DNA from: Protaetiibacter sp.
GTDB taxonomy: Bacteria > Actinomycetota > Actinomycetes > Actinomycetales > Microbacteriaceae
Reading direction: 5' to 3'
DNA: 30,821 bases
Assembly (NCBI GenBank): GCA_030150265.1
Contig: JASLGG010000033.1
Coordinates: 1 to 30,821 of the forward strand
Made by a program: the position numbers and the translations under genes. Position 1 is the stretch's first letter; each line of letters starts with the position of its first letter. The notes beneath the pieces are model-generated. The model worked only from the letters and a program-made list of their open reading frames with translations. It made no database searches and was not told the DNA's origin. Shown here one piece after another: positions 6,307-13,071 of this stretch.

Positions 6307-7380
6307 GTGGCCTCCCTCTCCGATCTCCCGATCCGCGACGACCTGAGAGGGCTCACCCCCTACGGGGCTCCGCAGAAGCACGTGCGCTACGCGCTCAACG
6401 TCAACGAGAACACCCACCCGATCCCGGAGCCCGTGGCGCGTCACATCGTCGAGGCGCTCGCCCACGCGGTGCTGACGGCCAACCGCTACCCGGATCGCGA
6501 GTTCACCGCGTTGCGGGAATCGCTCGCGGGCTACCTGGGCCACGGCATCGCGCCGGAGCAGGTCTGGGCCGCGAACGGCTCCAACGAGATCATCCAGCAG
6601 CTGCTCCAGGCCTTCGGCGGCCCGGGCCGCAGCGTTCTGGGGTTCCCGCCCACCTACTCCATGCACCCCATCATCACGGCGGGCGTCGGCAGCCGCTGGA
6701 TCGCGGCCGAACGCGACGCCGACTACGAGATCAGCCCGCAGACCGCGGTGCGGGCGATCGAGGAGCACCGCCCCGACCTGGTGTTCCTGTGCGCTCCGAA
6801 CAACCCGACGGGCACGGCGTTGCCGCTCGAGACGATCGCCGCGGCCTACGACGCGACCGAGGGCATCGTGTTCGTCGACGAGGCCTACGCGGAGTTCATG
6901 CCGAAGGGGCAGCCGAGCGCCCTCACGCTGCTGCCCGGGCGTGAGCGGCTCGTCGTCTCGCGCACCATGAGCAAGGCCTTCGCCTTCGCGGGGGTGCGGC
7001 TCGGCTACCTCGCCGCCGACCCCGCGATCGCCGACGCCCTGCGCCTCGTGCGGCTCCCGTATCACCTCTCGGCGCTCACCCAGGCGGCGGCCGTGGCGGC
7101 CCTCGCGCACGCACCCGAGATGCTCGCGATGGTCGACGACATCGCCGCGCAGCGCGACCGGATGATCGCCGAGCTGCCCGCCCTCGGCTACCGCGCCTGG
7201 CCCAGCCAGGCGAACTTCGTGCTCTTCGACGGGGTCGACGACCCGCAGGCGACCTTCCGCGCCCTTCTCGAGCGCGACATCCTCATCCGCGACGTCGGCA
7301 TCCCGCACGCCCTCCGGGTGACCGCCGGCACCGCCGACGAGACCGAGGTGTTCCTGACCGAACTCGCGAGATGCCGGTAG
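6307..7380 (+). CDS. hisC: Histidinol-phosphate aminotransferase
   Basis: A 357-residue PLP-dependent aminotransferase of class I/II. It converts imidazole acetol phosphate and glutamate to histidinol phosphate in histidine synthesis. The N-terminal segment LNVNENTHP is the HisC signature. The cofactor-phosphate and substrate segments ANGSNEIIQ and CAPNNPTGTALP follow, then the Asp of FVDEAYAEF and the Schiff-base Lys223 in SRTMSKAFAFAGVRLGY. The GTG start fits the family N-terminus and lies six bases after a -10-like TAGAAT, so the mRNA is probably leaderless. It opens a hisC-hisB-hisH-hisA run; hisD, hisF, hisG, hisI and hisE are not in the window. Confidence 0.96.
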   Translation: MASLSDLPIRDDLRGLTPYGAPQKHVRYALNVNENTHPIPEPVARHIVEALAHAVLTANRYPDREFTALRESLAGYLGHGIAPEQVWAANGSNEIIQQLLQAFGGPGRSVLGFPPTYSMHPIITAGVGSRWIAAERDADYEISPQTAVRAIEEHRPDLVFLCAPNNPTGTALPLETIAAAYDATEGIVFVDEAYAEFMPKGQPSALTLLPGRERLVVSRTMSKAFAFAGVRLGYLAADPAIADALRLVRLPYHLSALTQAAAVAALAHAPEMLAMVDDIAAQRDRMIAELPALGYRAWPSQANFVLFDGVDDPQATFRALLERDILIRDVGIPHALRVTAGTADETEVFLTELARCR

Positions 7381-7433
7381 GTGCAGAGGCCCTCGCCCCG
7401 CTTCGGGCACGAAGCGGCAGCTCGCGGGATGGA

Positions 7434-7439
7434 TAGGGT
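7434..7439 (+). promoter_or_regulatory. Possible internal -10 element for hisB
   Basis: TAGGGT lies seven bases before GTG 7447, in the leaderless layout. A 7-bp hairpin (7398-7404 with 7411-7417) precedes it. The hexamer is less A/T-rich than the others, so an internal promoter is only possible. Confidence 0.35.
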
Positions 7440-7446
7440 GGACGGC

Positions 7447-8055
7447 GTGAGCAGCACGCACCGTACGGCCCGACTGAGCCGGCAGACCAGCGAGTCGAGC
7501 ATCGAGCTGAGCCTCGACCTCGACGGCACCGGCGTATCCGACATCCAGACGACGGTGCCGTTCTTCGACCACCTGCTCACCGCCTTCGCCAAGCACGCGC
7601 TCGTCGACCTCACGGTGCGCGCCGAGGGCGACACCGAGATCGACGTGCACCACACGGTCGAGGACACCGGCATCGTGCTCGGCACCGCCATCCGCCAGGC
7701 GCTCGGCGACAAGGCGGGCATCGGCCGCTTCGGCGACGCCCTCGTGCCGCTCGACGACGCGCTCGCGCAGGCGGTCGTCGACGTCTCGGGCCGCCCCTAC
7801 CTCGTGCACACGGGCGAGCCCGCGGGCTTCGAGTTCCACCTCATCGGAGGCCACTTCACCGGCTCGATGGTGCGCCACGTCTTCGAGGCGATCGCGTTCA
7901 ACGCCGGCCTCACCGTGCACCTCACGGTGCTCGCGGGCCGCGATCCGCACCACATCGCGGAGGCCGAGTTCAAGGCCTTCGCGCGCGCCTTCCGCCGGGC
8001 GGTCGCCCGCGACGAGCGCGTGAGCGGCGTGCCCTCCACGAAGGGCGCGCTCTGA
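7447..8055 (+). CDS. hisB: Imidazoleglycerol-phosphate dehydratase
   Basis: A 202-residue monofunctional IGPD. It dehydrates imidazole glycerol phosphate to imidazole acetol phosphate, the substrate of the HisC encoded just upstream. The two manganese-binding signature motifs are present: DVHHTVEDTGI and DPHHIAEAEFKAFARA. FFDHLLTAFAKHAL is the conserved N-terminal helix. There is no phosphatase domain, as usual in actinobacteria. GTG 7447 gives the usual family length; an in-frame ATG at 7429 and a GTG at 7381 would add 6 or 22 unconserved residues. The first of these would lie upstream of the transcript start if TAGGGT 7434 is a -10. The stop is three bases before hisH. Confidence 0.95.
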   Translation: MSSTHRTARLSRQTSESSIELSLDLDGTGVSDIQTTVPFFDHLLTAFAKHALVDLTVRAEGDTEIDVHHTVEDTGIVLGTAIRQALGDKAGIGRFGDALVPLDDALAQAVVDVSGRPYLVHTGEPAGFEFHLIGGHFTGSMVRHVFEAIAFNAGLTVHLTVLAGRDPHHIAEAEFKAFARAFRRAVARDERVSGVPSTKGAL

Positions 8056-8057
8056 GC

Positions 8058-8690
8058 ATGGTCCAGCCCTCCGTCGTCGTCCTCGACTACGGCACCGGCA
8101 ACGTGCACTCGGCCGCCAAGGCGCTCGAGCGCGCGGGCGCGCGCGTCGAGCTCACCGCCGACCGCGATCGCGTGCTCGCGGCCGACGGCCTGCTCGTGCC
8201 GGGCGTCGGCGCCTTCGCCGCCGTCATGGCGGCGCTGCAGTCGGTGCACGGGGGTGAGCTCGTCGAGCGCCGGCTCGCGGGCGGCCGCAAGGTGCTCGGC
8301 ATCTGCGTCGGCATGCAGGTGATGTTCGAGCGCGGCGTCGAGCGCGGCGTCGAGACGGAGGGGCTCGGCGAGTGGCCGGGCGTCGTCGAGGAGCTGCGCG
8401 CGCCGGTGCTGCCGCACATGGGCTGGAACACGGTCGACGCGCCCGAGGACTCCGCGCTCTTCGCGGGTCTCCACGACGAGCGCTTCTACTTCGTGCACTC
8501 CTACGCCGCGCGCGACTGGACGCTCGAGGGCGGAGGCGCCTTCCGTGCCCCGAGGGTCACCTGGGCCGAGCACGGCAAGCCCTTCGTCGCGGCCGTCGAG
8601 AACGGCCCGCTCTCGGCCACCCAGTTCCACCCGGAGAAGTCGGGCGAGGCGGGCATCCGCCTGCTCGGCAACTGGCTCGCGACCCTCTGA
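8058..8690 (+). CDS. hisH: Imidazole glycerol phosphate synthase, glutaminase subunit
   Basis: A 210-residue class I glutamine amidotransferase. HisH releases ammonia from glutamine and channels it to HisF, which makes imidazole glycerol phosphate and AICAR. The triad is visible: Cys83 in GICVGMQVMF, His191 and Glu193 in FHPEKSGEAG. The N-terminal VVLDYGTGNVHSA and the oxyanion loop PGVGAF are typical. It starts three bases after hisB and is probably translated from the same mRNA. HisF, its obligate partner, is not in this window, so it must be encoded elsewhere. Confidence 0.96.
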   Translation: MVQPSVVVLDYGTGNVHSAAKALERAGARVELTADRDRVLAADGLLVPGVGAFAAVMAALQSVHGGELVERRLAGGRKVLGICVGMQVMFERGVERGVETEGLGEWPGVVEELRAPVLPHMGWNTVDAPEDSALFAGLHDERFYFVHSYAARDWTLEGGGAFRAPRVTWAEHGKPFVAAVENGPLSATQFHPEKSGEAGIRLLGNWLATL

Positions 8691-8711
8691 TCCGCCGTTC
8701 GCGGTCTGGAC

Positions 8712-8747
8712 TAGTATCTGAACCTTGTGTGCGGGGGTGCGCCCCGC
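8712..8747 (+). promoter_or_regulatory. Possible promoter and short leader hairpin before hisA/priA
   Basis: TAGTAT (8712-8717) is a good -10 and would start transcription near 8724. The 5' leader then contains a GC hairpin (8731-8736 with 8742-8747, loop GTGCG) just before the hisA ribosome-binding region. Confidence 0.4.
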
Positions 8748-8760
8748 GGAAAGCCCTGAG

Positions 8761-9510
8761 ATGACCGAGTTCAGCACCTCACCCGCCCTGACCCTGCTTC
8801 CCGCCGTGGATGTCGCCGACGGCAGGGCGGTGCGCCTCACGCAGGGGGAGGCCGGCACCGAGACGAGCTTCGGCGACCCCGTCGATGCCGCCCAGGAGTG
8901 GGTCGACCAGGGAGCCGAGTGGATCCACCTCGTCGACCTCGACGCCGCCTTCGGGCGCGGCAGCAACACCGGGGTCATCAAGAAGGTCATCAAGAACACC
9001 CCGCGCAAGGTCAACATCGAGCTCTCGGGCGGCATCCGCGACGACGCGAGCCTCGAGGCGGCCCTCGCGACCGGAGCCAAGCGCATCAACCTCGGAACCG
9101 CGGCCCTCGAGAACCCCGAGTGGGCGGCGCACGTGATCGCCGAGTACGGCGAGGCGATCGCGGTGGGCCTCGACGTGCGCGGCACGACCCTCGCCGCCCG
9201 CGGCTGGACGAAGGAGGGCGGCGACCTCTGGGCGGTGCTCGCGCGCCTCGAGGACGCCGGATGCGCCCGCTACGTCGTCACCGACGTCACCAAGGACGGC
9301 ACCCTGAAGGGCCCGAACCTCGAGCTGCTCTCCGAGGTCATGACCCGCACGCCGAAGCCGGTCATCGCATCCGGCGGCGTCGCGTCGCTCGACGACATCG
9401 CGGCGCTCCGCACCCTCGTGCCGCACGGCCTCGAGGGCGCGATCGTCGGCAAGGCCCTCTACACCGGCGCCTTCACCCTCGCCGAGGCGATCGACGTCGC
9501 GAGCGACTGA
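8761..9510 (+). CDS. priA: Phosphoribosyl isomerase A (HisA/PriA, probably bifunctional)
   Basis: A 249-residue (beta/alpha)8 barrel that isomerises ProFAR to PRFAR in histidine synthesis. In actinobacteria that lack trpF the same enzyme also makes the tryptophan intermediate CdRP. The two catalytic Asp positions are seen in LLPAVDVADGRAV (Asp17) and in TDVTKDGTLKGPN (about 174-186). The phosphate-binding loops ELSGGIRD and IASGGVASLDD are also present. Dual function is inferred from the lineage and the lack of a separate trpF in the window. ATG 8761 fits the family N-terminus; a TTG twelve codons upstream is in frame but adds unconserved residues. The stop overlaps the next start (TGATG). 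Confidence 0.93.
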   Translation: MTEFSTSPALTLLPAVDVADGRAVRLTQGEAGTETSFGDPVDAAQEWVDQGAEWIHLVDLDAAFGRGSNTGVIKKVIKNTPRKVNIELSGGIRDDASLEAALATGAKRINLGTAALENPEWAAHVIAEYGEAIAVGLDVRGTTLAARGWTKEGGDLWAVLARLEDAGCARYVVTDVTKDGTLKGPNLELLSEVMTRTPKPVIASGGVASLDDIAALRTLVPHGLEGAIVGKALYTGAFTLAEAIDVASD

Positions 9511-10274
9511 TGGGGGCGCGGATGCCTGAGCCCCACGCCGACAGCGCGGGCATCCCCTTCGCCGGCCGGCGCTTCCCCGAGGCCCCGGCGAGCTCCGACG
9601 ACGGCTCTGCCCCGGAGCGGGTGATCGAGGCGATCCGCCGGTTGCGCACGGGCGAGCTCGGCATCCAGGACGTCGTGGCGGCCCTCCACGGCGAGCGGCT
9701 TCTCGTGCCGCTCGTGGCCGTCGCGGGCGACCATGGCATCGGCCCGCACGGTCAGACGGTCGACAAGACCCAGGAGCTCTCGATCGTGACGGTCGAGGGC
9801 CCCGACGGCCGTGTCGTGCTGCCCGCCTTCACCTCGGTCGACGCGATGCGGTCGTGGAAGCCGGATGCGCGCCCCATCCCGATCCAGGCGAGCCGTGTGG
9901 CGCTCGCCGCTGCGGCCGAGGGCACCCCGCTCATCGTCGTGGACCCCGGATCGGACACCCAGACCGTCGTGCGACGCCCTGCGTTCCGCGCGCTCGCGAT
10001 GGGGGAGAGCTGGACGCCCGCGTTCGAGGACGCCGCGGTGGCGGAGGCGTTCGGCGCATCCGTCGTGGACGAGCCCGCCGTGGTGGGCGTCGGTCTCGCC
10101 CCGGGCGACCCCGGGGCGCGGCTGGCGGGCGCCGAGGTGATCGTGGTGCTGCGTCTGGCGCCGGGCGTGGCGGAGTCGGAGAGGCAGGGGGTCCTCGCCC
10201 GGCTCCAGGAGCGCTGGGCGGCCGACGAGCTCATCGCGGAGCGCGTCGACTCGCTCGCGGTGCGGCTCAGCTGA
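9510..10274 (+). CDS. SseB-family protein of unknown function
   Basis: A 254-residue protein with an SseB N-terminal-type domain. The recognisable parts are GERLLVPLVAV, TQELSIVTVEGPDGRVVLPAFTSVDAM and the helix around VALAAAAEGTPLIVVDPGS. The C-terminal third is variable, with Ala/Val-rich segments and no membrane helix. SseB-like genes commonly sit downstream of hisA in actinobacteria, but their role there is not established. The ATG at 9510 overlaps the hisA stop by one base, which suggests translational coupling; a second ATG at 9522 is possible. The last eight bases overlap the end of the convergent DUF1844 gene. Confidence 0.78.
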   Translation: MGARMPEPHADSAGIPFAGRRFPEAPASSDDGSAPERVIEAIRRLRTGELGIQDVVAALHGERLLVPLVAVAGDHGIGPHGQTVDKTQELSIVTVEGPDGRVVLPAFTSVDAMRSWKPDARPIPIQASRVALAAAAEGTPLIVVDPGSDTQTVVRRPAFRALAMGESWTPAFEDAAVAEAFGASVVDEPAVVGVGLAPGDPGARLAGAEVIVVLRLAPGVAESERQGVLARLQERWAADELIAERVDSLAVRLS

Positions 10275-10647
10275 CCGGACCCGTCCACTTCTCGCCCGGC
10301 CCCTTGCCGTGCTCGTCGGGGTAGGGCGAGGCCTCGCGGAACGCGAGCTGCAGCGAGCGGAGGCCGTCGCGCAGCGGACGGGCGTGGTTGTCGCCGATCG
10401 CCGGCGCGGCGGCGGTCACGAGGCCGGCGAGGGCGTCGATGAGCTTGCGCGCCTCGTCGAGGTCGAGCTGGGCGTCGGGGTCGTCGGCGAGCCCGGTCTT
10501 GACGGCGGCCGCGCTCATGAGGTGCACGGCGACGGTGTTGATCACCTCGACCGCGGGCACGTCGGCGATGTCGCGGATCTCCTCGTCGACGTCCGGGGCG
10601 GCGTCACCGGACGCGGCGGCGTCGGCGGATGCGGGCTCTACGCTCAC
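10267..10647 (-). CDS. DUF1844-family protein
   Basis: A 126-residue small soluble protein of the DUF1844 family. Its core runs from about residue 30 to 100 and includes VINTVAVHLMSAAAVKTGL and DLDEARKLIDALAGLV, both helical. The first 25 residues are Ala/Asp-rich and the tail is hydrophilic (DEHGKGPGEKWTG). The start is GTG, with AGGAA nine bases upstream. In many actinobacteria this gene lies divergent from infC, as here, but its function is unknown. Its 3' end overlaps the SseB-like gene by eight bases with no room for a separate terminator. Confidence 0.85.
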   Translation of the reverse strand: MSVEPASADAAASGDAAPDVDEEIRDIADVPAVEVINTVAVHLMSAAAVKTGLADDPDAQLDLDEARKLIDALAGLVTAAAPAIGDNHARPLRDGLRSLQLAFREASPYPDEHGKGPGEKWTGPVS

Positions 10648-10661
10648 GGGGGTTCCTCTGC

Positions 10662-10890
10662 TATCCTTATGCGGGCTCCGGGGCCATCTCCCCGGTAACG
10701 CAAGTGGAGCAATCCCACCCGCCGGCCGCTTCTCCAGGCTATCGGGTCAGAGTTGGCAGCCGTGCCGGCACCCGCGAAGGGTGCGGGGGCGGTGGCGCAC
10801 TCCGCCGGCCTCGGCCGGTTGCACGGGTGCGGATCCCTTCACGTGCGTGCAGCGCAATCAGCGCAGACAGAACGAATGAAGGAGACCCGC
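10662..10890 (+). promoter_or_regulatory. infC promoter (-10 TATCCT) and long structured 5' leader
   Basis: TATCCT at 10662-10667 would start transcription near 10674, leaving a leader of about 217 bases before infC. The leader holds several potential hairpins: 10678-10683 with 10690-10695, 10768-10773 with 10779-10784 (loop GCGAA), and the palindromic stretch 10805-10818. No protein-coding ORF is supported. A long structured leader before infC-rpmI-rplT suggests feedback by a product such as L20 or IF3, as known in other phyla, but I cannot match it to a described class. Confidence 0.5.
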
Positions 10891-11523
10891 ATCAGCGATC
10901 CCAGAACCAACGACCGTATCCGCGTCCCCGAGGTCCGCCTCGTGGGTCCCGCCGGAGAGCAGGTCGGCGTCGTCCGCATCGAGGACGCGCTGCGTCTCGC
11001 GCAGGAGGCAGACCTGGATCTGGTCGAGGTCGCGCCGAACTCCAAGCCGCCCGTGGTGAAGATCATGGACTATGGCAAGTTCAAGTACGAGCAGGCCCAG
11101 AAGGTCAAGGAGGCTCGGCGCAACCAGGCGAACACCATCCTCAAGGAGGTCCGGTTCCGCCTGAAGATCGACAAGCACGACTACGAGACGAAGCGCAAGC
11201 GCGCGGAGGGCTTCCTCCAGTCCGGCGACAAGGTCAAGGCCATGATCCTGTTCCGCGGCCGCGAGCAGTCCCGCCCCGAGCAGGGTGTGCGCCTGCTGCA
11301 GCGCTTCGCCGAGGACGTCGCCGAGTTCGGAACGGTCGAGTCGACCCCCACGATCGACGGTCGCAACATGGTCATGATCATCGGCCCTCACAAGAGCAAG
11401 GTCGATGCGAAGGCCGAGCAGAACGCCAAGCGCGCGGCGAACAAGGCGCGCTCCCAGAGCCCGGCGGAGCCCGACGGACCCGCCGACACCGCGGCAGCTG
11501 CCGACAAGACAGAGGAAGAGTAA
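10891..11523 (+). CDS. infC: Translation initiation factor IF-3, probable ATC start
   Basis: IF-3 binds the 30S subunit, keeps 50S away and checks the start codon. The N-domain begins ISDPRTNDRIRVPEVRLV and includes DLVEVAPNSKPPVVKIMDYGK. The linker and C-domain follow (KEVRFRLKI, KAMILFRGRE, MVMIIGPHK), and then an actinobacterial Ala/Lys/Glu-rich tail of about 40 residues. The only ribosome-binding site, AAGGAG (10879-10884), is six bases before ATC 10891. The in-frame ATG at 10876 lies upstream of that site and cannot use it. Non-AUG starts are well known for infC and let IF-3 repress its own translation. With ATC the protein has 210 residues. The stop overlaps the rpmI start by one base. 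Confidence 0.95.
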   Translation: MSDPRTNDRIRVPEVRLVGPAGEQVGVVRIEDALRLAQEADLDLVEVAPNSKPPVVKIMDYGKFKYEQAQKVKEARRNQANTILKEVRFRLKIDKHDYETKRKRAEGFLQSGDKVKAMILFRGREQSRPEQGVRLLQRFAEDVAEFGTVESTPTIDGRNMVMIIGPHKSKVDAKAEQNAKRAANKARSQSPAEPDGPADTAAAADKTEEE

Positions 11524-11717
11524 TGCCCAAGCAGAAGACGCACTCCGGTGCGAAGAAGCGCTTCACGATCACCGGCTCCGGCAAGGTCAAGAAGCAGGGC
11601 GCGGGTATGCGCCACAACTTCGAGCACAAGTCGTCGCGCGTGACGCGTCGTCTCAACCAGGACGTCATCCTGGCCCCCCAGGACGCCAAGGTCATCAAGG
11701 GCCTCCTGGGCAAGTAA
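11523..11717 (+). CDS. rpmI: 50S ribosomal protein L35
   Basis: A 64-residue basic protein, the full family length. The N-terminus MPKQKTHSGAKKRFTITGSG and the segment HNFEHKSSRVTRRL are diagnostic for L35, which binds 23S rRNA in the large subunit. The ATG overlaps the infC stop (TAATG), so it is translationally coupled to infC. The order infC-rpmI-rplT is conserved in most bacteria. Confidence 0.98.
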   Translation: MPKQKTHSGAKKRFTITGSGKVKKQGAGMRHNFEHKSSRVTRRLNQDVILAPQDAKVIKGLLGK

Positions 11718-11747
11718 GCCCGGACGAGTTAGAAGGACTTCAGAGAA

Positions 11748-12134
11748 ATGGCACGTGTCAAGAGGGCGGTCAACGCCGCCAAGAAGCGCCGCACCACGCT
11801 CGAGCGCGCCGAGGGCTACCGCGGACAGCGTTCGCGCCTCTACCGCAAGGCGAAGGAGCAGGTCACCCACTCGCTCGTCTACGCCTACCGCGACCGCCAC
11901 GCCAAGAAGGGCGAGTTCCGTCGCCTGTGGATCCAGCGCATCAACGCCGCCGCCCGCGCGAACGGCATCACCTACAACCGCCTCATCCAGGGCCTCGGCC
12001 TCGCGGGCATCGAGGTCGACCGCCGCATCCTCGCGGACCTCGCGGTCAACGAGCCGGCGACCTTCACGGGTCTCGTGGCGGCGGCGAAGGCCGCGCTCCC
12101 GAAGGACGTCAACGCCCCGAAGAGCGCCGCGTAA
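11748..12134 (+). CDS. rplT: 50S ribosomal protein L20
   Basis: A 128-residue protein, slightly longer than the E. coli L20 because of an Ala/Lys tail. L20 binds 23S rRNA early in 50S assembly. Its signature is clear: MARVKRAVNAAKKRRTTLER, then RGQRSRLYRKAKEQV and FRRLWIQRINAAARANGITY. GAAGGAC lies upstream of the ATG. It is the last gene of the infC operon, followed by a strong terminator. In Firmicutes and Enterobacteria L20 represses its own operon; whether that applies here is unknown. Confidence 0.98.
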   Translation: MARVKRAVNAAKKRRTTLERAEGYRGQRSRLYRKAKEQVTHSLVYAYRDRHAKKGEFRRLWIQRINAAARANGITYNRLIQGLGLAGIEVDRRILADLAVNEPATFTGLVAAAKAALPKDVNAPKSAA

Positions 12135-12159
12135 CCCAGCGGTCATCCGCGGTTTCCCC

Positions 12160-12200
12160 GAAGACGGTGCGCGCCTCCCGGCGCGCGCCGTCTTCGTTTT
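12160..12200 (+). terminator. Rho-independent terminator of infC-rpmI-rplT
   Basis: A 16-bp stem with a single G-U pair (12160-12175 with 12180-12195), loop TCCC, is followed by GTTTTC. It is the most classical terminator in the window. It is immediately followed by the -10 of the next gene at 12202. Confidence 0.9.
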
Positions 12201-12201
12201 C

Positions 12202-12207
12202 TAGGAT
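12202..12207 (+). promoter_or_regulatory. -10 element of the rRNA methyltransferase gene (leaderless)
   Basis: TAGGAT lies seven bases before ATG 12215, directly after the terminator of the upstream operon. There is no ribosome-binding site, so the transcript is probably leaderless. Confidence 0.6.
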
Positions 12208-12214
12208 CGCCCGT

Positions 12215-13009
12215 ATGATCGACAACCCGCGCTCCCCGCGCGTGCGCGCCGTGGCGAAGCTCGCCAAGCGCAACGCGCGCGAGGAGACGGGGCTCTTCCT
12301 CGTCGAGGGTCCGCAGGCGCTGCGCGAGGCGCTCGGGTTCCACCCCGAGCTGCTCGTCGACGTGTTCGCGACGCGCGGCGCGTTCGAGCGGCATCCGGAG
12401 CTCGCGCGCGGTGTCGCGGCGGCCGGCCTCGAGGTCGAGCACGTGACGGATGCGGTGCTCGAGGCGATGGCCGACACCGTGACGCCGCAGGGCGTCGTCG
12501 CGGTGGCGCGGCGCTTCCCCGTGTCGATCGAGGAGCTGCTGGGCGGGGGAGCCCGGCTCGTCGCGATCCTGCACGAGGTGCGCGATCCCGGCAACGCGGG
12601 CACCATCATCCGGGCCGCGGATGCCGCGGGTGCCGACGGCGTGATCCTCACCGGCAAGAGCGTCGACGCCTTCAACCCGAAGGTCGTGCGCTCGACGACC
12701 GGCTCGATCTTCCACCTGCCCCTCGCCCAGGGAGCCTCCCTCGAGCACGCGCTCGGCCTCGTGCGCGGTGCCGGGATGCGGGTGCTGGCCGCCGACATCT
12801 CGGGGGACGAGCTGCCCACGCTGCGCGACGAGCTCGCCCGCCCCACCGCGTGGCTCTTCGGCAACGAGGCGCACGGCCTGTCGGCGGAGGAGCTGGCGCT
12901 CGCCGATCGCGCGGTGCGGGTGCCCATCTACGGCCACGCTGAGTCGATGAACCTGGCGACCGCCGCATCCGTCTGCCTCTACCAGTCGGCGTTCGCCCAC
13001 CGCGCCTGA
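12215..13009 (+). CDS. TrmH/SpoU-family RNA 2'-O-methyltransferase
   Basis: A 264-residue methyltransferase of the knotted SPOUT class, acting on ribose 2'-hydroxyls in rRNA or tRNA. The N-terminal substrate-binding domain contains KLAKRNAREETGLFLVEGPQ. The catalytic C-terminal domain has the three SpoU motifs: HEVRDPGNAGTIIRAADAAG, WLFGNEAHGLS and VPIYGHAESMNLATAASVC. The exact nucleotide methylated cannot be told; a 23S rRNA target is usual for proteins in this position beside rplT. The ATG is chosen because the conserved domain begins right after it and because it sits seven bases after a -10. It lies between the infC operon and pheST, an arrangement common in actinobacteria. Confidence 0.93.
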   Translation: MIDNPRSPRVRAVAKLAKRNAREETGLFLVEGPQALREALGFHPELLVDVFATRGAFERHPELARGVAAAGLEVEHVTDAVLEAMADTVTPQGVVAVARRFPVSIEELLGGGARLVAILHEVRDPGNAGTIIRAADAAGADGVILTGKSVDAFNPKVVRSTTGSIFHLPLAQGASLEHALGLVRGAGMRVLAADISGDELPTLRDELARPTAWLFGNEAHGLSAEELALADRAVRVPIYGHAESMNLATAASVCLYQSAFAHRA

Positions 13010-13039
13010 CCGCATCCCAGGGCGTCGCCCGGTGAGAGC

Positions 13040-13063
13040 CGCTCGCCGGCGAGCGAATAGACT
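13040..13063 (+). promoter_or_regulatory. pheS promoter region with 16-bp palindrome
   Basis: TAGACT (13058-13063) lies eight bases before GTG 13072 and is a probable -10 for a leaderless pheS mRNA. The perfect palindrome CGCTCGCCGGCGAGCG at 13040-13055 fills the spacer between -35 and -10 and could be an operator, or chance in GC-rich DNA. Confidence 0.45.
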
Positions 13064-13071
13064 CGATCCTC

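Noticed and set aside
7398..7417. Hairpin between hisC and hisB as a terminator
   Set aside because: The stem is 7 bp with no T-run, and the his genes are likely co-transcribed; chance pairing in GC-rich DNA is enough.
4966..7953. Very long open frame on the minus strand running through lexA and across the his genes
   Set aside because: Only the last 224 codons (lexA) look like a protein. The rest is the Arg/His-rich shadow of hisC and hisB that GC-rich coding DNA produces.
8725..8760. Upstream in-frame TTG as leaderless start of hisA/priA
   Set aside because: It has the right distance from TAGTAT, but the twelve extra residues are not family-like and ATG 8761 fits the known N-terminus.
10669..10698. 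Nine-codon ORF MRAPGPSPR at the start of the infC leader
   Set aside because: Its ATG is one base after the -10 and would lie upstream of the transcript start; it has no ribosome-binding site.
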